NCBI GenBank assembly: GCA_033239525.1
Contig: BSYO01000010.1
Location: 11,745,379-11,809,378 of the forward strand
Origin: Nepenthes gracilis
Taxonomy: Eukaryota; Streptophyta; Magnoliopsida; Caryophyllales; Nepenthaceae
Direction: 5' to 3'
DNA: 64,000 nucleotides
In this document: piece after piece, positions 1 through 9,365 of the stretch
Layout: each line of letters begins with the position of its first letter
How positions within the stretch are numbered: the stretch's first letter is position 1
Translations under genes and position numbers: made by a program
Notes under the pieces: model-generated
Database searches by the model: none
What the model saw: only the letters and a program-made list of their open reading frames with translations
Told to the model about the DNA's origin: nothing

Positions 1-206
1 TTAGATTACGAGAGATTAGAGTGATAGTTTTTGGATAAGCCATATTCTCATTGATTGAATTTCTTATAGAGATGGACAGGGTATATATTAATAATGTAAC
101 TAATTTATTTTTTACTATACACTTAAATTAGAGAGCATATACAAAAATTAGGAAATCATGCCAACATTCATTTCAATAATTACTATAATGACAACTCACG
201 CCAGCA
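1..206 (-). mobile_element. Start of 3' LTR of Ty1/copia relic (partial)
   Basis: On the minus strand, just downstream of the copia RNase H, the sequence GGGAGTGCTGG (about 213 to 203) looks like the purine-rich primer followed by the TG start of a 3' LTR, as is usual in copia elements. The LTR would run leftwards out of the window. No second LTR copy is present to confirm the boundary, so the start is an inference. Confidence 0.35.
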
Positions 207-352
207 CTCCCAATCAAGTTAGGGCGTATAGGTTTTTCTTGCGTAACTTATAAAGTTAGTTAAAGAAATTTTTATTGCACATAGCTTTTGTAAGAATGTC
301 GGTCAATTGATCTTCTAAGAAAAGAAAATTAAACTATTTTAGCTTCAAGATT

Positions 353-571
353 CTATTTGATGAAATATTGATCCTCCTCTATAAGCTTTGTACAAACATG
401 TTGAACTAGATTGTAGAAAGTATCAATGGTAGCTTTGTCATCACAAAGTAAGTCTACCTCACAACTTGAGGTAAAATCAATTTCTATTAACAATCTTTTC
501 AGCCAAAGAAGCTTACAAAAATCCTTAACCATTCCACTAAACTCGACTTCTACATTTGATAATGCCGCCAC
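353..571 (-). pseudogene. Ty1/copia pol, RNase H C-terminal part
   Basis: The minus-strand translation carries the C-terminal RNase H signature of plant copia Pol: AALSNVEVEFSGM (family form A-LS-AEAE), a CDDKATID block (family form CDNKAAI), and a closing HVCTKLIEEDQYFIK (family form H-RTKHIEVD-HFI). The enzyme would degrade the RNA strand during reverse transcription in the element's particle. It is about 72 residues of an ORF that should be continuous with the RT to its right, but intervening stops break it. The order on the minus strand (PR-side, IN, RT, RNase H) is the copia order. Confidence 0.8.
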
Positions 572-1014
572 ATTGTGCTCCTTACTTCTCTAGGTAACTA
601 GATTCTCTCAGACAAACATGAAGCACCATGAGGAAGACTTTCTCTCTAAGATACTTCCTGTGCAATCACATCTGTATATCCTTCAATCCTTAGATAATTA
701 TTCTTAGAAAACATAACCCTTTTTCGAGAGAAGGCTTTAAGTATCAAAGAATTAGAATAACTGCATTCATATGGTTTTCACTTGGACAATACATAAATTG
801 ACTTACTACACTCACAATATAAGTAATGTCTGGCCGAATATGTGAAAGATAAATATATTTTTTAGCTAATTGCTAATATTTCCTTTTGTCTATTAACACT
901 TGGTTAGATATTTTTTAAATTTGTCATTCTGAATTATTGGTGTATCTATACGCTAGCATTCTAATAGACCTGCTTCTAACAATAAATTTAAGAAATATTT
1001 TCGTTAGGAGAAAG

Positions 1015-1593
1015 TTATACCTCATTTACATCAAGTAATTTTGTTAAAATATTTATATTCACTAAAATTTTCATTTTAATTACTATTACCAAATATTCTT
1101 GGAATATGAATATCTCTTTTGGATCATTTTCTATAATAATCATGTCATTTACATAAATCATCAAGGTGGTTACTTTGCCTAGTTGATACTTTAGGAATAG
1201 TGCATGGTCATAATTGCTTTCTTTGAAGCCATACTTCTTCATTGCTAAGTGAAATTACCCAAGCCAGGATAGAGGGGATCGCTTTAATCCATATGAGCTT
1301 CACTGTAATTTACATACAATCTTAATTTGTAAAGTTATTGTGTAGCCTATTGGAGCATCTATGTAGATTTTCTCTTGATAATCACTATAAAGAAAAGCAT
1401 ATTTTACATTAAACAGGTGTAGATGCCAAACAAAATTAGCCACAAAAGATAATAAAATTCTAACTGTTTTCAACTTGGCCACTAGTAAGGTCTTTTGATA
1501 GTCTACTCCATATGTTTGTATATAACTCTTTACTACTAACCTTAATTTATATCTTTTAATTAATCTGTCGACATTGTATTTAATAAAAAACAC
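1015..1593 (-). pseudogene. Ty1/copia reverse transcriptase fragments
   Basis: Two blocks belong to one RT. The N-terminal block (1593 to 1300) shows KSYIQTYGVDYQKT, VAKLKTVRILLSFVAN, FNVKYAFLYSD and IYIDAPIGY, matching the copia RT blocks 'GYTQ.YGVDY.ETF', 'AKL.TVR.LLSLAAN' and 'DVKNAFLHGDL'. The C-terminal block (1242 to 1015) shows YGFKESNYDHALFLK and LMIYVNDMIIIENDP, the catalytic YVDD region with the first catalytic Asp changed to Asn (YVND). A frameshift separates the blocks. The enzyme is dead. Family assignment is firm; lineage within copia is not resolved. Confidence 0.85.
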
Positions 1594-1837
1594 CCATTAA
1601 CATTCCACCATTTTCTTACCGTAGGGTTAAGGGATAAGAGTCCAAGTTTTATTCTTGAGAAATGCATCCATACCTTCGTTAATATCTTGAACCAAATTAA
1701 GATCTATTAGAGATTCCTCAACATTAGTAGGAATTCTACACCAAAAAATCGCATGCACAAAGATTTTGAGTGATTTAGAAAGTTTTTCAGTGGATACTTA
1801 GTTGGTGATTGGGTACTTTGACCATTGTTCTTCAAAG

Positions 1838-2134
1838 TTAAGAGTATCGTTTTAGTGGTTTGCCACAACTATACTCAAAAGGTAACTCACAACCAACAAT
1901 AGTAGTATCCATATCATTAGAATTATGAGGTACGATAGAAAAACTTACCTCAAGAATATTCTTAGGAGATGAGTTGTCAAGTAATGAGCAAAGAGGGGGT
2001 TCTATGATAGCTTTAGATAGCATATCAAGTGCTTTCAATTTGGTATTTGACTTCTCTTTGGATAAAAAAGGGACTTCTAGTGCTGCCTCTCTAGGTGCAA
2101 TCTTCGTATGTAGTTCCTCATTAATCCCAGACAA
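1838..2134 (-). pseudogene. Ty1/copia linker between integrase and RT
   Basis: This open minus-strand stretch of about 98 codons lies between the integrase C-terminus and the RT N-terminus. It is hydrophilic and poorly conserved, as this spacer of copia Pol usually is. The residues near its end (DTTIVGCELPFEYSCGKPLKRYS) sit where copia proteins have a short basic linker before RT. I assign it by position and not by a diagnostic motif. Confidence 0.5.
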
Positions 2135-2317
2135 TCAAATTCTAACTAGTTCAACACTTCACTTCTCGGTTGCCCTTGAAGATGTGAATTTTGTCCTGTT
2201 GGACAGAAGAAGGTATTGGATTTGATAAATATGACATCCATAGTAACAAAGGTGCATTTGATAGCTGGATCATAATTGATACTTTTTCTGATTTAACACA
2301 TACCCTAATAAGAGGTA

Positions 2318-2870
2318 TTAAAAAGCACATTGATCAAATTTTGTCAGTTGATTCTTATGGAGGTGAACAAATGCAATGCAACCAAAAACTTGAGGCGGAA
2401 TCGTTAATATTGTAGGTAAAGGAACATAAATTGATAAGACATAGAATGGAGTCTTAAAATCTATGACTTTAGATGGCATCTGAGTAATAAGATACACAAT
2501 CATGGTAATGGCATTAGCCAAATGTCGCTTAGGTACATGAGCTTTTTGTAGAAGAGCTCATGCAATTTTAAGAATGTGGTGGTTTTTCACTCAGCAATTC
2601 CATTCAATTGAAGAGTATGAGGACATGGGGTTTCATAAATAAGTTTCATGAATAAATTGTTGGGTGTCGAAATAAATTATGAAATTTCTGATTCACATAT
2701 TTGCCATCATTATTGGATCTAAGAATCAAAAACTCGGTAAAAAATTTTATTTGATTAATTATATAAAATGACCTAAATAGATTTCGTGCTTCATTCTTAT
2801 ACTTTAGTAAGTAGAACCATGTCATACAAGTACAATCGTCGACGAATATCACAAACCAATGAAAAAACAA
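2318..2870 (-). pseudogene. Ty1/copia integrase
   Basis: The upstream block (2870 to 2646) reads FVIFVDDCTCMTWFYLLK and FLILRSNNDGKYVNQKF, the copia integrase core 'FIDDCTR.TW.Y.LK' and 'LRSDNGGEY'. The second catalytic Asp (SDNG) is replaced (SNND). The downstream block (2521 to 2318) reads VYLITQMPSKVIDFKTPFYVL, PLPTILTIPPQVFGC and HLHKNQLTKFDQCAF, the 'YLINRMPS..L..KTP' and 'FGC..FVH....KLDP.A' region. Stops and a frameshift separate the two. It would have joined the cDNA to the chromosome; it is inactive. Confidence 0.85.
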
Positions 2871-3124
2871 GTTAGGTGCTCGGAATGGACCCTAAATATT
2901 ATAGTGAATTTTAGTAAGAATACAACTTTCACATTTAAAATCCAAAACTAGCACATTTGAAAATAAATTCAATAATAAATGTTGTGCATAAAATAAAGGG
3001 TGCCCTAACCAATGATGCCAAAGCCAAATATATTCTTTCTTGGTAGCCAATGAATGGTGCATGCCATATGCTCAGCCCATACAAAAATCATTTATGTAAT
3101 ATAGGCCCCTTTCCTAGTACCATG

Positions 3125-3387
3125 CTAAATGATTTCCTTGGTGAGCGTATCTAGAAGAAGACAAAAGATTAGGTAGAATAATACTACACACTGTAGGTCC
3201 GTAATAATTTGACTAATAGATAATAATTTATGAGAAATAGAAGGGACACGTAAAATATTTAACAAAGATAAGGCTGGTGACAACATTACAATACCAACCC
3301 ATATAACTAGAGAAACAATTCCATTGACATTGGAAATACTAGAGCATTGAGGTGAAAAATTTTCAAAAAATCTCAAGTATCAATGAT
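3125..3387 (-). pseudogene. Ty1/copia protease to GAG-pre-integrase region
   Basis: The minus-strand frame gives FFENFSPQCSSISNVNGIVS, IVMLSPALSLLNILRVPSIS and HKLLSISQIITDLQCVVLFY. These match the region after the copia protease, with the characteristic 'L.NVLYVP.L.HKLLSVSQ' motif. At its 5' (right) edge, around 3392, the frame is cut by LTR L1. The missing upstream part, ending in the protease active-site region, is found 5.7 kb away at 9085-9365 in the same strand and order. Confidence 0.82.
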
Positions 3388-3392
3388 CATAT
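3388..3392. repeat. Left target-site duplication of L1 (CATAT)
   Basis: The five bases CATAT lie directly before the TG start of LTR L1. The matching right copy is CATGT at 9080-9084, one transition different. Taking out L1 and one copy restores continuity of the interrupted copia element. Confidence 0.8.
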
Positions 3393-4856
3393 TGTAAAGT
3401 TTGATTTTAAATTTTATTATAACTTTAATTAATTAAGGTTAAAATAATTAAAATTGAGGTCAAATGATTAAAAAAATTTTAGCTTAAAAGTTAAAGTTAA
3501 ATTAGGTCACATTAAATTATAAGATGTTTGATTGGTGTCCATGCGTGGGATGGGCAAAAAGGTTATACCTGATCAAAACCCAAGAATGCTTTCTAGTATA
3601 CCCACACTTGAAGTATACCCAATAGGACACTCGAGCGCGATTTTCAGTGGGATCATCACTCATATGCCACTCAATTTGGACGCATGCGTGATATACACTC
3701 GAATACTCCTTTACATAAATATAAAGTATGGTTGAAATTCAGTCATTTCTTGTAAAGTTCTAAGAGAGGAGAGAGAATGAAAAGAAGAGAAGACAGAGAA
3801 AGAGTGAAAGAAAGCTATGGAAGATCAATTCAAGTGAATTTAAAGAAGATTTTGATGAAATTCAAATTAAGACAAGTGTATATCAAACTTTATTCCTTTA
3901 TTACAGAATTATTTCCATTTCTTTAAAAATTTATTATTTTAAATATTTATATATAATATGGTTTCGTACTTAAGATATTTATATCTAATATGTAAGTGAA
4001 AATTTTCTCATTATTTTGAAAAAATATATAAAATTTATGTCTAAGTTCTATCATATCAAAGTATTCATCTGATTTCTACAATTGTTACATATGCATGTTC
4101 TAAATTTATAATATAATATTCTTTCATATTTGATTTTCATGTAGAAAAGTTTCTACATGTTAAATTTATAAAAAATACACTCTGCATTTCTTAGAAAATT
4201 ATTAAGCTTACCCTGTATATTTTCTAATGACATAAATGTTGTAAATTTCATAATGTTGCTAATTTTTTACACTGTTTGCTAAATTTTTTGTACTATCTTA
4301 CTATGAGCAACTCCACAAGTTTAAAACCTCATAATTTAGCACTCCATATCTTAAAATGTCACATCCCAATTCCTAATCCCATAAATAATAATTATCTAAT
4401 ATTACTAATTATCCAATTAGCAATCTAATTAACTGTTTCTTTAACTGTAAACATGAACCTCACGTTGATATAACGACTGACTAAATAAAATACTACAACA
4501 TATACATAGGACCCAAAATATATCACCTCTTATGTGAGTTTGACACCGACTAAACTAATATGTCAGACCTTACGTAATGAGTCTTATTTCTGTCATAACT
4601 TAATCGAAGTATACAATTAACTAAAATAAAAATTTCACTACTAACATATTATTAGACAATTGACATCCCATGATTTATAAACTATAAATAATATAAACCA
4701 TATCTACATTATACTAATTAAACCAACATTTGCCTCATTACTTTACAAATTGTTTCTGATTATCACAAAAATATTATACTGTTATCCAAAACTAAATCTC
4801 AATATCAATTATTCCAAAATCCAGAATGTAGGCCCTTTGAACGGTTCATCATTAAA

Positions 4857-5290
4857 TCTTAATCATCTTACAAGTATCCGAACCTCTCATTTGAAGAAGG
4901 TTAGTAAAGTAGAAGTAAGGAGTAAGCCAAAATTTCATAAAGGTATATAATTTTATAATTAAACATATATACTTTACATTTAAAATATAACAGAAGGACT
5001 GTAAAATAATCAAATATAATGACATGAATTTTTATAACAATTATATATGGATTTTAGATTTTATCTTTTCAATCTTGATCGTCCCACAAGTATCCAAACC
5101 TCTCATCTGAAAAGGGTTAGTAAAAGTAGAAATACGGAGTGAGCCAAAATTTTAAAAAGGTATATAATTTTGTAATTAAATATATATACTTTACATTTAA
5201 AACGTAATGAAATGACTATAAATTAATCAGATATAATGACATGAATTTTCATCACAATTATACATGGATTTTAGATTTTATCTTTTCAAT
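4857..5290. repeat. 216-bp tandem duplication inside L2
   Basis: Two adjacent copies share 'aagtatcc(g/a)aacctctcat', 'gccaaaatttc', 'ggtatataatttt' and 'tataatgacatgaatttt' at an offset of 216 bp. The homologous part of L1 (about 8360-8600, reverse complement) has a single copy, so the duplication arose in the L2 lineage. Confidence 0.85.
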
Positions 5291-5745
5291 ACTTAGCCAA
5301 AATACCGTATAAATTTATACTCAAATATGAATTTTCTTAGGGACCAAGGGTTAGTAGAGCCTCACCAACTAAATGAATAGATAATCGAAACCCGAGTTTA
5401 TTTGTTTTTACACAATTAAAAATTATATACTACTACTTAAGACTCATAAGTGAGCTGTCACATATGTTGCTCTATAAACGGACCCGAACACTACTTTTAC
5501 CCTTGAATAATAGATTTAAATATCGATTACCATTATAATATAGTAAAGTATGCCATAATATACTACTTACTAATTTAAGACCATAGCTTGATGCATATAC
5601 TTATGAAAACTCTATACAATTCATCATATTTCTTATATTTTTTCAATCTAAAAAAATATTCTTAATTCTTAATTTATAGTAGAATTTTCTATTCAAATTT
5701 TATAAATTTCTTAACATGTAATACTTAATCTTTCTATATAAATTT

Positions 5746-6925
5746 TGATGGGTACACCGGAATATGGGCTGGCCCAAGGTCAAACGAGGCCCAAGACGGT
5801 CAACTGGACGGTCAATTGAAAAGCGGCCCAACAGGAGGCGCAGGCCGAAATCCTGAAAGGCCCAAGACGGTCAACGCTAGCATTGACCGTCTAGACTTCA
5901 GCAGGCAGCCAACTCGCGTGCAGACAGTCAACTCGAGCGTTGACCGGATGCACTGTAGCGGCAGGCCCAAAAAGGCTTCAAGCTTGCTATGGCCCAGGCC
6001 CAAACTGGCAAGAGAACACGTGTACGAAAAGCAATGGTCCTTTCATGATCACGTGCCCTTCCTAAAAGCTGGTCTTCTCCAAAAAGGACAGCAATGACTT
6101 CAGCGCCAACAAAATGGTTACAAAAGCATGAGACAATCTGAAGATCCGTTGCACTGTGCAGTAGAAAGAAGATCTATCAAATCACGACTGTCAGGCCCAC
6201 CAACTCTGAGAAGGCCACCATCGTTAGTCCATAAGGAGCACGCCACCTTATCCAGAGAAGAAGGCTGTCCTGCTGTCTATAAAAGTTTAAGGTCTTCGTT
6301 CTGGAAGACACATGCTTTTACAGGCTCTTACACATGCTCTTGCATGCATTCTCAGATACCCATTCGCATACACACAAGCTCACGAACAAACGAGGAAAGC
6401 TCACTCAGAAATAGAAGCTCTCTTACTCACTCTGTAACTTGTCTTCCTAAGAACACTAAAAACGACCTTCCTGAAAGACTCCCTGCAATCTCCCACACAA
6501 ACGCTCATAGAGGCTCATCTACTCTTTCTCTCTACATAAGCGTTCGTCCTCCAATCCCGCCAAAGGCCTCCGGATTCCAGGAGACCTTTTTAGGTTTCGG
6601 AGAATCGTTCCCTAAAGTTTTCACACTTTCGGGACGTCGCCTCCTCACGCTCTCTGTGAGCAGGAAGCGAGGACTTACATTCTCAACGAGCCAACACTCC
6701 CGACCATCCTACTCTCTATCTCTTTTGCTTTCCAGTTTACCTTTCTTACTTAGAAGGCTTTACTGACTTGAGTGTCGGAGTGTTTTCGGTGGGACGACCT
6801 CCCGCTGACACGCTGACCTCTTGTTCGTTTTAGTGGTGTACAGGATTCAAACTCAGTGAATGGAGCCGGGTCGAATAATCCAGACAAATCTGAATCTGTT
6901 CGAAGTCGGATCCAGGTATGCATCA
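5746..6925 (+). mobile_element. Solo LTR C inserted in L2 (1,180 bp)
   Basis: It begins TGATGGGTACACCGG and ends GGTATGCATCA, with perfect 5-bp inverted termini TGATG/CATCA. The exact TSD AATTT is at 5741-5745 and 6926-6930. It is markedly more GC-rich than the surrounding L2. A TATA box at 6278-6285 sets the plus orientation. The LTR of Tat element G1 starts with the same TGATGGGTAC and also ends GCATCA, so C is probably from a related Tat-type family. No internal domain is present. The long open frame over 6128-6766 lies in the R/U5 part and is not a gene. Confidence 0.92.
6278..6285 (+). promoter_or_regulatory. TATA box of LTR C
   Basis: TATAAAAG lies about 530 bp into the LTR, after a GC-rich stretch and before a pyrimidine-rich leader. 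That is the position expected for the U3/R promoter of a plant LTR. Confidence 0.6.
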
Positions 6926-9084
6926 AATTTAGTCATGATAAAATTTTAAAATATGAAATGCTAAATTAACATGGTAGTGTAAAACAATTTAGCAGAAGTA
7001 TACAAAATCAGCAACATAGAAATATCTTGGCAATTTTAACTCAAATAACATACACGTAAGGCTAAATTTACTAAAATTTAGAACATACAAACATATATTT
7101 AAAGATCTAGAACATACTGCAGCAAGATAAAGAAAATTCACTACATATAAAATCAATAAATCATGAATTAAACACATGTATATAAAAAATATTATAGGAA
7201 AATAATTTAAATTCTAAAGTACATGAATTAAGGACATAATTTTTCATAGAGATCATAAAGAATTGGAGTGGGAGTTCATATATGTAAAACTTAAATAACT
7301 AACTATAAAAATATATTATGTATGAATATTTAAAATAAAAAATACTAAGAGAATTAAAGAAAAGACAACAATAAGAGAAAGAATAATTAAAATGTACCCG
7401 CATTAACTCCAATTTATCAAAATTCTTACTTGAATTCACTTGAATTGAGTTTCTCTAGTTTCTTATTTCTCTTTCTTTTTCTTCTCCTCATCTCCTTCTC
7501 TTTTCTCTCAAAAATTTGCAGACAATATGATTGAAAATCAACAAGACCCCCAATTTATAATAGGAATGGCACCTGAGCACTAGTCGGGCATGCGTCATGT
7601 GCCATGGTAGGATGCTGAGGTGCACGAGCGCCATCACAAGCGTGCTTCAAGCACGAATATTCTGGGTAGCGCACTTCGAGTGTGTTTCAAGTATGGGCAT
7701 ACTAGAAAGTGCACTCAGGCACCGATCAGAAGTCCATCATGCCTGACCTCACTACCCATCCCATACATGGGCATGCGCCAGGAGCCGATCAGGTATCATT
7801 AATATGTTATAATCCAATTAAATTGTAACTTTTGACCCAATTCTCTTTATCATTTGACCTTAATTTAATTCTCTCAATTTAATGAATCCTAATTAAGATA
7901 AAATTTTAACCCGAACGTTACATAAGATTTATCATGTCCAAATTTTTATAGAAAATTTAAGTATTGCATGTTAAAAAGTAATAAAATTTTGAAGAAAAAC
8001 TCTACAATAAGTTAACAATTGAGAATATTTTTTCCAAATTGAAAAAATATAAGAATTATAAATTATTGTGTAAAGTTTTTATAAGTATTAGGCCATTATA
8101 ATAAGTTCAACGGATAATATATTTTGACATATTTTTGTATATTATAGTGGTAATCGAAATTTAAACCTATAATCTATTGGTGAAAGTGGTATTTGACCCT
8201 ATCTATAGGGTTGTATATATGACAACCCACATATGAATCTTGAATAATAACGTATGACCCTTAGTTGAATGAAAATAAATATAACCCGATTTTTTATTAT
8301 TCGCTCTTTTATTCGGTGAGACCCTACTGACCTTTGGTCCTTTGAAAACTCATAATTGAGTATGAATTTATATGGCACATTTTGGATATGCATTGAAAGG
8401 ATAAATTCGAAAACTATGTATAATGGTAATTGAATTTAAGTCATTGCATTTAAAATTGTTCATTATTCCTTTCAACATATTTTAATGTAAAATATATGTT
8501 AAATCATATAAATTATATGGCTTGTTAAGCTTTTGGCTTAATCAAATTTTTTATTTTTACTAACCTCCTGCAGATGAGAAGTTCACACACTTGTAAAGTG
8601 ATTAGGATTGAATGAAGAATTGTTGAAAAAATTAGATTTAGAAATTTTAAAATGGTTGTTGTGTTTTTATTTTCGGACAATAGTTTAAATATAATTTATG
8701 TTAATTAGTAACGGTTTTGTATAAGAAATGGTATGAGATGATGGATATAGTTCATAATATTTATAGTTTGTAGAGTCGTGGGTTATCATTTTGTGTGATG
8801 GTAAATAGCAATGGTTTTAGTTTCAGTTGAAATGTTTACTCTGATCTTATATTATATTAGACATGACTCATTACGTAAGGTCCAACGTCATGGGTAGGTC
8901 GGCGTCAGAGCCTCATAATGACGTAACAATTCGAGTCCTGTATTCAACTCAAATTATTTTATTTTGATCGATCGTTTTATTAATATAAGGTTTATATCCA
9001 TAGTTAATTAGATTGCTAATTAGATAATTATTAATGTCGATAATTATAATTATTCGAATCGAAAATCTGAGACATGACACATGT

Positions 9085-9365
9085 GGTCAATGATACCAAA
9101 ATCAAGGATCCAAGCACTACTTTCGACATCTTAGTAAGAACCAAAAAAGAGCATTACCTGAATTTGGGTCTAAAGATTTTGTAGAGGACATGAGGGAGAG
9201 AGACGACGCTATTGCAGCCCCATTCTCCTGCATTTTCAGCAACCGTATCCCCTGTGCTTCTAGGAGCACGTTTTGGAGTCTAGAGTTTATTCCAGAATTT
9301 AGGATATCCATACAGCTTGAAATAGGTTTCACAAGAGTATTTCAAATTACTGCATTGTGAACACT
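9085..9365 (-). pseudogene. Ty1/copia Gag zinc knuckle and protease start
   Basis: On the minus strand one frame reads CSQCSNLKYSCETYFKLYGY followed by PKFWNKL. This is the copia Gag CCHC knuckle region ('C..C...GH....C(F/Y)K..GYP..W'), with the knuckle degraded. Another frame reads SSAWILDFGIIDHM just before L1. That is the copia protease active site 'WILDSGA.DHM', with the catalytic DSG changed to DFG. The frame is cut at 9079/9080 by L1 and resumes at 3387 on the far side of the nest. The N-terminal part of Gag is missing beyond about 9370. Confidence 0.82.

Larger units (their letters stand above)
4357..7922 (-). mobile_element. Solo LTR L2, same family as L1, inverted inside it
   Basis: On the plus strand it starts TGTCACATCCCAATTCC and ends CCCGAACGTTACA. 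The flanks are TAAAA (4352-4356) and TAAGA (7923-7927), a 5-bp TSD with one mismatch. Read on the minus strand, its first part (7922 to 6944) aligns with L1 3393-4356, and its second part (6943 to 4357, without insertion C) aligns with L1 7928-9079. It is therefore a sibling LTR inserted in reverse orientation into L1. It is longer than L1 because of LTR C and an internal 216-bp duplication. Confidence 0.85.
3393..9079 (+). mobile_element. Solo LTR L1, interrupted by L2
   Basis: It starts TGTAAAGTTTG and ends CTGAGACATGACA, with TSD CATAT/CATGT. Its own sequence is 3393-4356 plus 7928-9079, about 2.1 kb. No internal retrotransposon domain accompanies it, so it is a solo LTR. Orientation plus is inferred from a TATA-like TATAAAG at about 3720 followed by a purine-rich leader, the layout seen in the other LTRs of the window. 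It has homology, in inverted order, to L2 nested inside it. Superfamily is probably Ty3/gypsy from the TGT(A/C)A...TGACA termini and length, but no protein proves this. Confidence 0.85.

Noticed and set aside
6128..6766. Open frame of 212 codons in LTR C
   Set aside because: It lies wholly within the R/U5 part of a solo LTR with clear ends and TSD, has no domain, and starts upstream of the TATA box. It is open by chance in GC-richer sequence.
3393..9079. A single TIR transposon or foldback element
   Set aside because: The order A-B-A'-B' is not a terminal inverted repeat (that would be A-B-B'-A'), and two separate 5-bp TSD pairs, with TG...CA ends at each, explain it as nested LTRs.
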